From Phycisphaerae bacterium (GTDB lineage: Bacteria > Planctomycetota > Phycisphaerae > SM23-33): DNA of 59,573 nucleotides. Positions 17,511-26,717 of this stretch are shown here, piece by piece. Under the pieces are notes generated by a model, which was not told where the DNA came from, did not search any database, and was given only the letters and a program-made list of their open reading frames with translations. Where the stretch lies: NCBI GenBank assembly GCA_018335035.1, contig JAGXKT010000013.1, positions 1 to 59,573 on the forward strand, written 5' to 3'. The number at the start of each line of letters is the position of its first letter. The stretch's first letter is position 1. The translations under genes were made by a program, and so were the position numbers.

Positions 17511-19637
17511 TTACCCGCCGGCGAACTGCGTGCGGTACAACTGCTCGTAGACGCCGCAGCGGTCCAGAAGCTCGGCGTGCGTGCCCGTGTCGATCACCCG
17601 CCCGGCGTCCATCACGGCGATCCGGTCGGCCGAGAGCACCGTCGCGAAGCGATGGGCGATCAGCAGCGTCGTCCGGTCGCGGATGAAGTGCTCCATCGCC
17701 TCGTGGATCTTGCGTTCGCTCTCGGCGTCGATCTGGCTCATCGCCTCGTCGAAAATCAGAATCCGCGGGTCGCGCAGGATCGCCCGCGCGATGGTGATCC
17801 GCTGCTTCTGCCCGCCGCTCAGCGTCGCGCCGTGGGCGCCGACGATGGTCTCGTAGCCGTCGGGCAGATCGCGAACGAACTCGTCGACGAAGGCCTGCCG
17901 TGCGGCCGAGATGACGGCCTCGTCCGACGCCCGCCGCAGCCCGTAGGCGATGTTCTCGGCGATCGTCGCGTGGAACAGCACGGCGTCCTGCGTGACCATG
18001 CCGATCTGCCGCCGCAGCGATCGCAGCGAGACCTGCGTGATGTCCTGTCCGTCGATGCGGACGATCCCGCCGGTCGGCTCCAGCAGGCGCGGCAGCAGGG
18101 AGACGAGCGTCGTCTTGCCCGAGCCGTTGGGCCCGACGATCGCCAGCGTCTGCCCGGCGGGGATGTCCAGCGTCACGTCGCTCAGCGCGTCGCTCGCCGC
18201 GTTGGGATAGCGCAAAGAGACGTTCTCGAAATCGACCCGCTCGCGGTGCGGCGGCAGCATCGGCGCGTTGGGCACGCGGCGTTCCTGGGGCTGGTCCTGC
18301 AGCTCGAAGATGCGCCGCGCGGCCGCGTCGGCCTGCTGGAAGCGGTTGTGCACCCGCGCCAGCTTGCGAACCGGGTCGAACATCGCCGCCAGGCACGCCA
18401 TCCACGTCATGAAGATCGTCGGGTCCATCTCGCGGTGGAGCACGAAGTACCCCGCCGCGCCGACGGCGCAGACGGCCGCGCAGATGCCCACGGCCTCGAT
18501 GCTCGGGCTGGTGGCCGCGTCGACCAAGCTGATGCGGTCCTGCTCTTTCAGCAGGCGGCGGTTGACGCGGAGGAAGCGCTTGCGCTCGGCGCCTTCCATC
18601 GTGTAGGCCTTGACCACGCGGATGCCGATGAGCGTTTCCTCCAGCACGGCGAGCATGTCCGACCAGCTTTCCAGCGCGCGGCGCCCGGCGCGTTTCATCG
18701 CCTTGCCGAACTTGCGGAGCAGAATGTACGCCGGCGGCCCGGCGACCATCACCACCAGCGTCAGCTTCCACGATAGATACAGCGCCACGGCGATCGATCC
18801 GACGGCCTTGGCCGGCTCGACGAGCGTCTTGCCGAACAGCGTCGCCTGCCCGCGACGGACCTCACCCGTGTCGCGCAGGAACCGGCTCATCGTGTCGCTG
18901 GTCCCGTGGGAGGCGTAGAACGTCACCGGCAGGCGCAGGGCGACGTTGTAGTTCGCGCAGCGGATGTCCATCACCGCGCGCCACGCGGCCGTCTGGACGA
19001 AGTAATCCTGGCAGAAGCGAACGACGTCCCGCACGACCGTCAGCACCAGCGCCACGGCGAGCACGCCCAGCAGAATGGGAAACCGCCCGGCGTAGCTGTC
19101 CGGCTCGTCGATCCGCGAGGCGATCGCCACCAGCATTCGGGCCGAAAAGCCGGGCCTGTCCGTCTGGACGGTCACGTCGCGGCTGAGTTCCTGGTTGGCC
19201 GGGTCCCAGGTCGTCAGCACCACGGGCGCCTCGGGCGCCGTGTGGGCCAGTTGCCGCAGTACGTCGTCGCCGCGCTGGGGCAGCTCGGCGTCGCCCAGGC
19301 CGACCAACCACTGTCCGCGGCGCAGTCCCGCCTGAGCGCCAGGACCGTCGTCTTCAACGTCAATGACGTCAACGACGACGGCGACGTTGCTTCCGGCAAC
19401 CTGCGTCCGCGCCGGCACGACGCGCTGCACGAGCGTCGCGTCGAGACGCTCCTCCGCCCCGCGCCGCCACGCCCAGCCGTGCAGCCCTTCCGGATCGACC
19501 AGCACCTTCAGCCCCGGCGCGAGCATGCCCAGCCCGCCGCCCCAAAGCACGGCAATCACCAGCACGCAGACGATCGAGATCGCCAGGCGCTTGCGGTACG
19601 GACGGAGGTATCGGATTGTGCGGAGAAAATCGCGCAT
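17511..19637 (-). CDS. ABC exporter (MsbA-like, fused membrane and ATPase domains) with PDZ-like insert
   Basis: This 708-residue half-transporter starts MRDFLRTIRYLRPYRKRL and has its first helix at about 19-40. Instead of a short loop, about 120 extracytoplasmic residues follow; residues 84-160 read like a PDZ domain (VVVDVIDVEDDGPGAQAGL, RRGQWLVGLGDAEL). The remaining helices then resume. The ATPase has Walker A GPNGSGKTT, Q-loop VTQDAVLF, signature LSGGQKQR, Walker B ILIFDEAMS and switch IAHRF. Relatives flip lipids or export peptides. ATP-site residues are intact. Substrate unknown. Confidence 0.88.
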   Translation of the reverse strand: MRDFLRTIRYLRPYRKRLAISIVCVLVIAVLWGGGLGMLAPGLKVLVDPEGLHGWAWRRGAEERLDATLVQRVVPARTQVAGSNVAVVVDVIDVEDDGPGAQAGLRRGQWLVGLGDAELPQRGDDVLRQLAHTAPEAPVVLTTWDPANQELSRDVTVQTDRPGFSARMLVAIASRIDEPDSYAGRFPILLGVLAVALVLTVVRDVVRFCQDYFVQTAAWRAVMDIRCANYNVALRLPVTFYASHGTSDTMSRFLRDTGEVRRGQATLFGKTLVEPAKAVGSIAVALYLSWKLTLVVMVAGPPAYILLRKFGKAMKRAGRRALESWSDMLAVLEETLIGIRVVKAYTMEGAERKRFLRVNRRLLKEQDRISLVDAATSPSIEAVGICAAVCAVGAAGYFVLHREMDPTIFMTWMACLAAMFDPVRKLARVHNRFQQADAAARRIFELQDQPQERRVPNAPMLPPHRERVDFENVSLRYPNAASDALSDVTLDIPAGQTLAIVGPNGSGKTTLVSLLPRLLEPTGGIVRIDGQDITQVSLRSLRRQIGMVTQDAVLFHATIAENIAYGLRRASDEAVISAARQAFVDEFVRDLPDGYETIVGAHGATLSGGQKQRITIARAILRDPRILIFDEAMSQIDAESERKIHEAMEHFIRDRTTLLIAHRFATVLSADRIAVMDAGRVIDTGTHAELLDRCGVYEQLYRTQFAGG

Positions 19638-19898
19638 GGAGGGTCGGACCGCAGGTTATACGCTCGCTGCGGCGGCGGGTCAACGTGAGGGATGCGGTTT
19701 GCCGGCCGGGGAGTCGTTGACCCGTCGTCTCGGACGCTCGCGGACCCGCCGGGGGCAATCGGTCACTCAGTCAATGGGGTCCCGCATGTCGGGCGCTCCG
19801 GCTCGTGGCGCCGATCGGCGTGCCGCGTCGTGGCCCACGCGCCAACGAGTCAACGGATCAGCGCGTTCACGAATTCACGAGTCAACGAGGACCGTCCC

Positions 19899-20609
19899 TC
19901 ACCGGTCCCACAGTTCCTCGCCGGTCGTCAGGGCTTTGGGGGGGGCGAGGATCTCGTGGTAGAGGATGGCCCGCCGGGCCTCGTCGGCGGTGCCGAGGTC
20001 GACGACGATGCGCGGCGCGTCGCCGGCGCGCCGGGTGCCTTCGCTGGAACTGCCCAGTTCACTTTCGGCGATGCTTCGCTCGGCCGCGGCCTTGCGGCGC
20101 GCCCGTCGACGGGCGGCCCGAAGCTGCGCGCGGCGCTGGGCGGCGCTGGGCGGCTTGGGCGGCGTCGTCTCGATGCGAACCTGCTCCGGCTGCGGAAACG
20201 GCGACGGCGGCGGCTCGGACGGCGGGCCGTCCGCGCCGACCTGGAAGACCCGCTCGGCCTGCCGCTTGAGGCGCGGGTCCGCCCCGTACGCCGGACGCCG
20301 GCGGGCGCCCGGCCGGGCCTGCGCCCGCGTGCCGGTCTGCGATTGTGCGGATCGCGTCTGCGGAATCGGCTTGTAGCGCGAGCGCTGCTCGTCGGCGTCG
20401 CGGCGCGACCCGCTGGCGCGGCGCTCGTCGGCCTGCTTGTGACCGTGGATGTTGCGCTGCTTGCGCTCCTCCGCTTGCTGCTGCTCGCGCCGCTGGAGCC
20501 ACTTCTGCAGCAGCCCGGCGATGGCACTGACCGCCACGACCACCAGGAAGATGATCAGCTCCAGCGCGTCGCCGAAGTCGGCCCGGACGATGTCCGCCGC
20601 TGTGATCAT
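19899..20609 (-). CDS. Basic, low-complexity membrane-anchored protein coupled to floA
   Basis: The 236-residue protein has one helix ([19 protein letters not shown]) near the N-terminus, then a charged, Arg/Gln-rich disordered stretch, and a short conserved-looking end ([22 protein letters not shown]). I know no function. Its ATG overlaps the floA stop in ATGA (20606-20609), so the two are translationally coupled. This suggests a structural partner of the FloA microdomain, by context alone. Confidence 0.65.
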   Translation of the reverse strand: MITAADIVRADFGDALELIIFLVVVAVSAIAGLLQKWLQRREQQQAEERKQRNIHGHKQADERRASGSRRDADEQRSRYKPIPQTRSAQSQTGTRAQARPGARRRPAYGADPRLKRQAERVFQVGADGPPSEPPPSPFPQPEQVRIETTPPKPPSAAQRRAQLRAARRRARRKAAAERSIAESELGSSSEGTRRAGDAPRIVVDLGTADEARRAILYHEILAPPKALTTGEELWDR

Positions 20610-21652
20610 TCGCTCTTGCCTTCGGGCGGGCCGCCTTGCCGGTCCTGCCCGCCGCCGGCGATGTTGTGCCGCATGCCCGTATCGGCCTGGATGTTCTTCA
20701 TGCGGTAGTAGTCCATGATGCCCAGGTTCCCGCCGCGGAACGCCTCGGCGATCGCGCGGGGCACCTCGGCCTCGGCGGCGACGACCTTCGCGCGGTTCTC
20801 CTGGGTCAGCGCCTTCATCTCCTGCTCGCGCGCCATCGCCATCGCGCGGCGCTTCTCGGCCTCGGCCTGGAAGCGGCGCTTGTCCGCCTCGGCCTGGTCG
20901 GCCTGAAGCTTGGCGCCGACGTTCTCGCCCACGTCCACATCGGCGATGTCGATCGACAGAATTTCAAAGGCGGTCCCCGCGTCCAGACCCTTCTCCAACA
21001 CGCGCTTGGAGATGTTGTCCGGGTTTTCGAGCACGGCCTTATACGACTCGGCCGAGCCGATCGTCGTCACGATGCCCTCACCGACGCGGGCGATGATGGT
21101 CTCTTCGGTCGCCCCGCCGACCAGGCGGTCGATGTTCGCCCGCACCGTCACGCGCGCCCGGGCCTTGACCTGAATGCCGTCCCGCGCCACCGCGTCCACC
21201 GTCGTCTTGCCGCTGGCGGGGTTGGGGCAGTCGATGACCTTCGGGTTCACGGAGGTCTGGACCGCGTCGAGAATGTCCCGACCGGCCAGGTCGATCGCCG
21301 TGGCCGTCTTCCACGTCAGCGCGATGTTCGCGCGGTTCGAGGCGATCAGTGCGACAACGACGTTGCGCACGCGCCCGCCGGCGAGGTAGTGGCTCTCAAG
21401 ATCCGACGTATTGAGGAAATCGAGATTCGCCTGGACGGCCTGAATCTTGCTCAGCACGATCACGCGCGGATCGACCTTGCGGAAGCGCATGCCGATCAAC
21501 TCGCGCAGGGAGATCCTCGCCTGGGCGAACAGCGCCTGGAACCACAGGCCGAATACCTGGGCGACCAGCGCCAGCACCAGAAGCGCCGCCAGCACGAGAA
21601 TGCCGACAATCAACCACCAGAAACCCGAAACGGCCAGTATGCCTGCGAACAT
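20606..21652 (-). CDS. floA: Flotillin-like protein FloA
   Basis: This 348-residue protein matches the bacterial FloA (YqfA) family. It has an N-terminal hairpin/helix ([20 protein letters not shown]), the SPFH-like core ([75 protein letters not shown]) and a C-terminal EA-rich coiled coil ([23 protein letters not shown]). FloA scaffolds functional membrane microdomains. The start has AAAGGGACG upstream. NfeD genes precede it on the same strand, the standard partner arrangement. Confidence 0.95.
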   Translation of the reverse strand: MFAGILAVSGFWWLIVGILVLAALLVLALVAQVFGLWFQALFAQARISLRELIGMRFRKVDPRVIVLSKIQAVQANLDFLNTSDLESHYLAGGRVRNVVVALIASNRANIALTWKTATAIDLAGRDILDAVQTSVNPKVIDCPNPASGKTTVDAVARDGIQVKARARVTVRANIDRLVGGATEETIIARVGEGIVTTIGSAESYKAVLENPDNISKRVLEKGLDAGTAFEILSIDIADVDVGENVGAKLQADQAEADKRRFQAEAEKRRAMAMAREQEMKALTQENRAKVVAAEAEVPRAIAEAFRGGNLGIMDYYRMKNIQADTGMRHNIAGGGQDRQGGPPEGKSE

Positions 21653-21752
21653 GTCGCGTCCCTTTCTGCGAGAATTCGTTACCGGTCCGTCTTATACCAC
21701 CTCCGCCCGTGTGCTGCAAAACACAACATCTCGCGACACAGAGACGCATAGG

Positions 21753-21769
21753 CCATACGGCCCGTATGG
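21753..21769. repeat. Short perfect hairpin in the nfeD-floA gap
   Basis: CCATACG (21753-21759), loop GCC, CGTATGG (21763-21769). A degenerate version (CCATACG GCC CGCACGG on the minus strand) sits near 50294-50310 in the T2SS operon. It may be another small dispersed element. Confidence 0.45.
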
Positions 21770-21827
21770 GAACGGAGAAAGGAGCTCGTTGTCGCTGCCG
21801 GTCTCTGCCGCTGCGCAGCGCATGTCG

Positions 21828-22352
21828 CTACGTGCCGGAGGCGTCTTGTTCGTCGGCCGGGCGGACCACCACGTTGGAGCCGCTGAGGCGGATGACTTCG
21901 ACCGTCGCGCCGCGCTCGATCATGCCGCTTTCGGCGATGCCGATCAGCCGCCGCCCGTCGATGCGGACCGCGCCGGACGGTCGCAGCGTGCTCGCGGCCC
22001 GGCCTGTCCTACCGACGAGCGCCTGATTCTCGGCGATTTCCGTGTTCGCCGCCCCGGCCGAGTCCGCCGAGCGATGCAGGAACAGCTTCCGACCGGCTGT
22101 CGTCCGCGGCAGGAGGCGCACCAGCACGATGAAATAGCCGGGCACCGCCAGGATGGACGCGATAATCATCACCACGCCGAAGGCCTGGTGAACGCCCCAG
22201 GCGAAGTATACCGCCCCGGCCAGGGCGCCGGCGCCGATGATCGACAGCACGCCGAATGACGGCGTGAGCATCTCGGCCAGGAACAGCAACATCGCCAGCA
22301 GCACCAGCCCGACGATGATCGCCAACGTGGATGACAAGGACAACGCAATCAT
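21828..22352 (-). CDS. NfeD family protein (short, membrane plus OB-fold)
   Basis: This 174-residue protein has three or four N-terminal helices (LAIIVGLVLLAMLLFLAEML, SIIGAGALAGAVYFAWGV, VVMIIASILAVPGYFIVLV) and a C-terminal OB-like domain with LVGRTGRAASTLRPSGAVRIDGRRL, the usual NfeD signature. It lacks a protease domain. It lies between the protease-type nfeD and floA on the same strand and probably assists FloA. Confidence 0.88.
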   Translation of the reverse strand: MIALSLSSTLAIIVGLVLLAMLLFLAEMLTPSFGVLSIIGAGALAGAVYFAWGVHQAFGVVMIIASILAVPGYFIVLVRLLPRTTAGRKLFLHRSADSAGAANTEIAENQALVGRTGRAASTLRPSGAVRIDGRRLIGIAESGMIERGATVEVIRLSGSNVVVRPADEQDASGT

Positions 22353-22454
22353 GGTTCAATCCATCGTAACGCCATGCCGCAGATTACATAGATTACGCCG
22401 AGTGCAACAGGCACAACACCCGGGGTCAACAGGCGCAGGACGCGCATGCCGGAA

Positions 22455-22478
22455 GCGTAGGGCGGGCATGCCTGCCCG
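22455..22478 (+). repeat. GTAG-headed perfect palindrome (REP-like)
   Basis: GTAG (22455-22458) is followed by GGCGGGCA (22459-22466), loop TGCC and TGCCCGCC (22471-22478). It sits in the gap between the two nfeD genes and shares its head and layout with the elements at 844, 945, 5020 and 42546. Confidence 0.75.
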
Positions 22479-22565
22479 CCGGCGCCATGGTCCTCTTGTT
22501 CAAGGGGGGCATAGTGACCATCTCGTGTGAGCCGTAGCGCTCTCTGCGGCCGCTCCCTGCGCCGC

Positions 22566-24233
22566 CTAGGTTGTCTCCTGGTCGCCGGCGGGTTCGACGA
22601 TCAGCCGGTTCGCGTCGTGGCGCAGGACGCGAACCTGCGCGTCCCGGGGAATCATCGCGCCTTCGCTGCTGGCGTCGAGCAGGTCGTCGCCGAAGCGGAC
22701 CTTGCCGACCGGTCGGCAGGGGCTGGTCACCGTGCCGACGTCGCCGACCTGCACGCGGCGCATGGGCGATTCCTCGGCCACGGGCGGGGCGGGCTGCCGG
22801 CGCTTCGGTATCAGCACGAGCGACCGCGCGCCGGGGACGCGCGGCAGGTAGCGCGCACCGGCGAACATGGCGACGATGCCCAGCACGAACCCCACCGCCA
22901 GCGCGGCCGCTCCGCGCTCGAACAGCGACCAGTCCAGCGTCGTCGACGGGATGGGCAACTCGCTGGGGGCGTTGGCGACGACGATCGCCGCCAGCCCCAC
23001 CACGCAGCAGATCAGCCCGCTGATGCCGGCGACGCCGAAGCCGGGAATCACGAACACCTCCAGCCCGATCAGAATCAGCCCGACGATGAACAGCCCGACC
23101 TCCCACCACGCGGCCAGGCCGATCAGGTACCGGCTGCCGAACAGCAGCGCGAAGCACAGGATCGCCGCGCCGCCGGCGACACCGAAGCCCGGGGCCTGCA
23201 GCTCCGCGTAGATGAAGAACATCCCCGCCATCAGCAGAATGCTGGTGACGACCGGGGAAGTCAAAATCGCCACAAGCTCCTCGGACCACGTATCGGCCAG
23301 CACCGTCGGCTCGACGGTGATGCTGTAGTGTGTCCGCAGGGCGCCCATGTCGTCCAGAACGTGCGCGACCACGCCCAGGCGAACCGCCTCGTCGGTGGTC
23401 ATGGTCACCAGCTCGCCGGCGCCGTCGATGGTGGCAAGCTTCTCGAACGGGCGATCGGGCTCGGCGTCCGTGACGACGCGCTGCCGGTAATCGTCGGCCT
23501 CGACGATCCGCAGCGCCCCCGTGGCCCGCTCGCGCACCAGCCAGACCTCCATGGTGATCGTGATCATCGCCTCGCACAGGGCGACGTTGTAGCCGCCCGC
23601 CTTGGCGAGCACGCGTATCTTCGACCGCATGGCCGATTCGATCTTGCCGCGTTCCTTCTCCGGGATCTTCTGCAGCCCGCCCTGGGGCGTGACCAGAATC
23701 GGCATGGCGTCGCCGATGACGCCGCCTTCGGCCATGACGATCTCGTCGCACGACAGCGCAATAATCGCCGCGGCGCTGAACGCCTCGCGGTGCACCCACG
23801 CGACGGTGCGGATGCCGCCCAGGTCGCGCTGGATCATCTCGACGATCCGCTCCATCGCCCCCAGCTCCCCGCCGGGACTGTCGATCTCGAGGATCACAAG
23901 CTGCGCGTCGCGCCCCTTGCAGACGGAGACCTTGCGTTCCATCGACTCGGCCAGGGTGGCCGTGATCGGCCCGCTGATGGGAATAACGAACGCCCGCTCG
24001 ATGCGCTCGGCAAGCGCGGGGCGCGCCTCCGGCGGCGCGGGGGCGAACGTGCCCGGCGGAATCAGCCGCATCCACGCCTTCTGCCCCGCCTCGCCCGGCG
24101 CCGGGCGCGTCGCGGGGCGCGTTTCCGCCGCGCGCGGCGGCGCGGGCGCGTCTTGCGCACCCGTCACCCCGGCCGCAAGCGATACGACCGCCGCAACGGC
24201 TATCCCGTGAAGCACCGTGAGCCCGTGGTTCAT
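22566..24233 (-). CDS. NfeD-type membrane protein with ClpP-class serine protease domain
   Basis: This 555-residue protein has a signal peptide (VLHGIAVAAVVSLAAGVTGAQ) and a TRPATRP linker. A ClpP-fold protease follows (VILEIDSPGGELGAMERIV, then the Ser region REAFSAAAIIALSCDEIVMAEG and a Lys-bearing KIESAMRSKIRVLAKAGG). Then come about five to six helices and a C-terminal OB domain (VGDVGTVTSPCRPVGKVRFG). It matches long NfeD (NfeD1b) proteins. The Ser-Lys dyad looks intact. MNHGL at 24233 has AAGGGA upstream, better than the in-frame ATG 36 bases earlier. First gene of the NfeD-FloA operon. Confidence 0.92.
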   Translation of the reverse strand: MNHGLTVLHGIAVAAVVSLAAGVTGAQDAPAPPRAAETRPATRPAPGEAGQKAWMRLIPPGTFAPAPPEARPALAERIERAFVIPISGPITATLAESMERKVSVCKGRDAQLVILEIDSPGGELGAMERIVEMIQRDLGGIRTVAWVHREAFSAAAIIALSCDEIVMAEGGVIGDAMPILVTPQGGLQKIPEKERGKIESAMRSKIRVLAKAGGYNVALCEAMITITMEVWLVRERATGALRIVEADDYRQRVVTDAEPDRPFEKLATIDGAGELVTMTTDEAVRLGVVAHVLDDMGALRTHYSITVEPTVLADTWSEELVAILTSPVVTSILLMAGMFFIYAELQAPGFGVAGGAAILCFALLFGSRYLIGLAAWWEVGLFIVGLILIGLEVFVIPGFGVAGISGLICCVVGLAAIVVANAPSELPIPSTTLDWSLFERGAAALAVGFVLGIVAMFAGARYLPRVPGARSLVLIPKRRQPAPPVAEESPMRRVQVGDVGTVTSPCRPVGKVRFGDDLLDASSEGAMIPRDAQVRVLRHDANRLIVEPAGDQETT

Positions 24234-24326
24234 TTGCGATCCCTTGAGACGTCGGACAACGCGGGCCATTCTATCGCCGGAGGCGCCGCCTCACAACAAC
24301 CACAGGCCGGTTGCACGGTGGCTACC

Positions 24327-25517
24327 CTACTTGACCGTCGAGACCTTCACGGGCTTCTTGTCTTTGGCGGCTTTCAGTGCCGCGGCCAGGATGCGCTGGG
24401 TCTGGTAGGCGTCGGCGAAGTCCGGCTGGGGGACGGTCGGTTTGCGCCCGGCCAGGGCCCGCAGCACGTCGTAGGCCTGGTGGGTGAAGCCGTGCTCGTA
24501 GCCGACGATGTGCCCCGGAGGCCACCACGCGCCGACGTACGGGTGATCGCTTTCGGTGGCGAGGATGGTGGACCAGCCCTGCGTCGCGGGCGGGACGGTC
24601 GCGTCGTAGTACTCCAGCTCGTTCATCCGCTCGAAGTCGAATCGCAACGCGCCTTTCGTGCCGTTGATCTCCCAGCCGTTGCTGTTCTTGTGCCCGGTGG
24701 CCTGTCGGGCGGCCTCGAAGCTGGCGACCGCCCCGCCGCTGAACCGCGCCAGGAACAGCACGGTATCGTCCACGGTGACCTTGCCGGTCTTTTTGGCGGA
24801 CGTGGCGCCGGCGGCGATGCCCCCGCCCGCGGCGCCGGTCATGCGCTTGCGCTGCTTGATGAACGTCTCGGCGATCGCGCCGCTGATCTCGGTGATCTCC
24901 TCGCCGGTCACGAAGCGCGTCATGTCCACGATGTGCGCGTTGAGGTCGCCGTGGGCGCCGGAGCCGGCGTGCTTCTTGTCGAACCGCCACATCAGCGGGA
25001 CGGACTCGTCCGCCCAGTCCTGCAGGTACCAGGCCCGCACGTGGCGGATTTCGCCGAGTTTGCCCTTTCGGACGAGTTGATGCGCCAGCGCCACGGCCGG
25101 GCAGCGCCGGTAGTTGAAGCAGACGAACGTCCGCCCGTTGGCGCGCCTGGCGGCCTGGACCATGCGCCGGGCGTCGTCGAGCGTCCCGGCGAGGGGTTTT
25201 TCGCACAGGACGTGCTTGCCGGCTTTCAACGCGGCCTCGGCCATCGGGGCGTGAACGTGATTCGGCGTCAGGATGTCGACCAGATCGATCTCATCGGAAG
25301 CCACGAGCTGCTTCCAGTCCGTCGAGACGTTCGCCCAGCCCCAGCGCTTGGCGAAGGCGCGGAGGGCCTTCTCCGACCGTCCGCAGGCCGTGTGCAGCAC
25401 CGGGCGGATCGGCGGGTCGAAAAACCGCGTGACCTGCGTCCAGGCGTTGGAGTGGGTCCGGCCCATGAAGCCCTGTCCGATCAGGGCGATATTGATCTGC
25501 TTTCGTTTGCGAGGCAT
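24327..25517 (-). CDS. Gfo/Idh/MocA family NAD(P)-dependent oxidoreductase
   Basis: This 396-residue protein has an N-terminal Rossmann motif (NIALIGQGFMGRTHSNAW), the family EKP motif (GKHVLCEKPLAGTLDDA), a mixed beta-sheet C-terminal domain and the catalytic-region GAHGDLNAHIVDMTRFVTG. Relatives oxidise or epimerise sugars and inositols. A linker at about 230-250 (MTGAAGGGIAAGATSAKKTG) is unusually Gly/Ala-rich. AAGGGAG precedes the ATG. It is followed upstream by an SGNH hydrolase gene on the same strand, consistent with polysaccharide breakdown. Confidence 0.93.
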   Translation of the reverse strand: MPRKRKQINIALIGQGFMGRTHSNAWTQVTRFFDPPIRPVLHTACGRSEKALRAFAKRWGWANVSTDWKQLVASDEIDLVDILTPNHVHAPMAEAALKAGKHVLCEKPLAGTLDDARRMVQAARRANGRTFVCFNYRRCPAVALAHQLVRKGKLGEIRHVRAWYLQDWADESVPLMWRFDKKHAGSGAHGDLNAHIVDMTRFVTGEEITEISGAIAETFIKQRKRMTGAAGGGIAAGATSAKKTGKVTVDDTVLFLARFSGGAVASFEAARQATGHKNSNGWEINGTKGALRFDFERMNELEYYDATVPPATQGWSTILATESDHPYVGAWWPPGHIVGYEHGFTHQAYDVLRALAGRKPTVPQPDFADAYQTQRILAAALKAAKDKKPVKVSTVK

Positions 25518-25611
25518 GGCATGCTCCCTTGAATCACGTTGGCGCCGGTGGCGTTCGGCGGCGCACTATAGAGGCGTGCGCCGTTGGAGACAAGGGTCTG
25601 GAGATTGCCCG

Positions 25612-26634
25612 TTAGAAGCCCAGGGCGGGCAGGAGTTTCTCGGCCGCGTTTCGGCCGATGATCTCGTACCCGTCGCCGGTGGGGTGGACGGCGTCGGGCA
25701 GGTAGTCGGCGCAGAGGTCCTCGCCGAACAGCTCGCGCCCGTCGACGTAATGCACGTTGTCGTCGCCGCAGTCGGCGAGGCGCGAGACGGCGTCGGCGAG
25801 CTGTTCGCGCATCATCGCCAGGTCCATGCCCGTCGCGCCCGGCGTGTGCTCCATTGCGACGTTGGCGATCGGCGAGATGACGGCGATGGGCGTGTGCGGA
25901 TGTCCCTGGCGAACGGTGCGCACGAACCCGATCGCCTGGGCGGCGAACGTCCGCGGCGCGTACGACCCGCCGTGCATGTTCACGCCGAGTTTCAGCGTGA
26001 TCACGTCGGCCGGCAGGTCGCGAATGGTCATCGCGACCATCGTCTCCATGTGGCAGTTGCCGCCGAAGCCCATGCAGGTGAGGTTCAGCCCGCGCAGCCG
26101 GGCCGCCAGCGCCGGCCAGGCCCGCGCCGGGCTGTGGGCGGCGCGGCATTGCGTAATCGAGCTGCCGTAGGCGATCCACCGCGGCCGCGCGTCCTCGGCC
26201 GGGGCGCAGGCGGCGCCGTCGGCGACCGACAGCCCGCACAGCGTCAGCGCGCCGAACACCGGCAGGTAGATGTCCACCGTGATCGGCCGTGCGGCGCGTA
26301 TGGGCTCGCCGGGCAGGTCGTCGAAGACGACCTCGCTTTCGCCCGGCGCCAGCGCAGCCGTGGCGCGCAGCGCGTCCCCGATGACCAGGTCGAACGTCTG
26401 GACCTCCTCGTCGGGCGTCTCGGACCGGTCCACGCGCAGGCGGACGCGCGGGGAGTCCGTCCGCAGGCGCAGCCGCACCCCGGCGGGGTGTTGGGCCCGT
26501 GCGACAACCTCGCCGTCCGGCGGGAACAGCCGCCGCCGGGCGTGCGGGAGGCGCCACGGGCGGAGGCCGCCGTCGCGTGTTTCGATGGACACGGCCCCGT
26601 GCACGTACGCCGCCGTCAGTGGGATATCGGTCAC
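25612..26634 (-). CDS. SGNH/GDSL-type hydrolase with N-terminal beta domain
   Basis: The 340-residue protein has a beta-rich N-terminal half, then SGNH blocks: WIAYGSSITQCRAA (Ser), GFGGNCHME (Gly/Asn), LKLGVNMHGG and the terminal YLPDAVHPTGDGYEIIG (Asp/His). This is the two-domain layout of carbohydrate esterases such as acetyl-xylan-type enzymes. No signal peptide is seen, so it may be cytoplasmic. The start is GTG at 26634 with a strong GAGGAG. It is upstream of the oxidoreductase, spacing about 94 bp. Confidence 0.88.
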   Translation of the reverse strand: MTDIPLTAAYVHGAVSIETRDGGLRPWRLPHARRRLFPPDGEVVARAQHPAGVRLRLRTDSPRVRLRVDRSETPDEEVQTFDLVIGDALRATAALAPGESEVVFDDLPGEPIRAARPITVDIYLPVFGALTLCGLSVADGAACAPAEDARPRWIAYGSSITQCRAAHSPARAWPALAARLRGLNLTCMGFGGNCHMETMVAMTIRDLPADVITLKLGVNMHGGSYAPRTFAAQAIGFVRTVRQGHPHTPIAVISPIANVAMEHTPGATGMDLAMMREQLADAVSRLADCGDDNVHYVDGRELFGEDLCADYLPDAVHPTGDGYEIIGRNAAEKLLPALGF

Positions 26635-26717
26635 GTTCGTCTCCTCGTCGCGGGCAGACCGGGGATTCTAAGGGCGCCCGCGGTGCGCGACAAGCGGCCG
26701 GGTCGGCCTTGCGGGCC

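Noticed and set aside
22527-25532. Plus-strand open frame of about 1000 codons
   Set aside because: It is antisense to the NfeD protease and the oxidoreductase, both with clear motifs and ribosome-binding sites.
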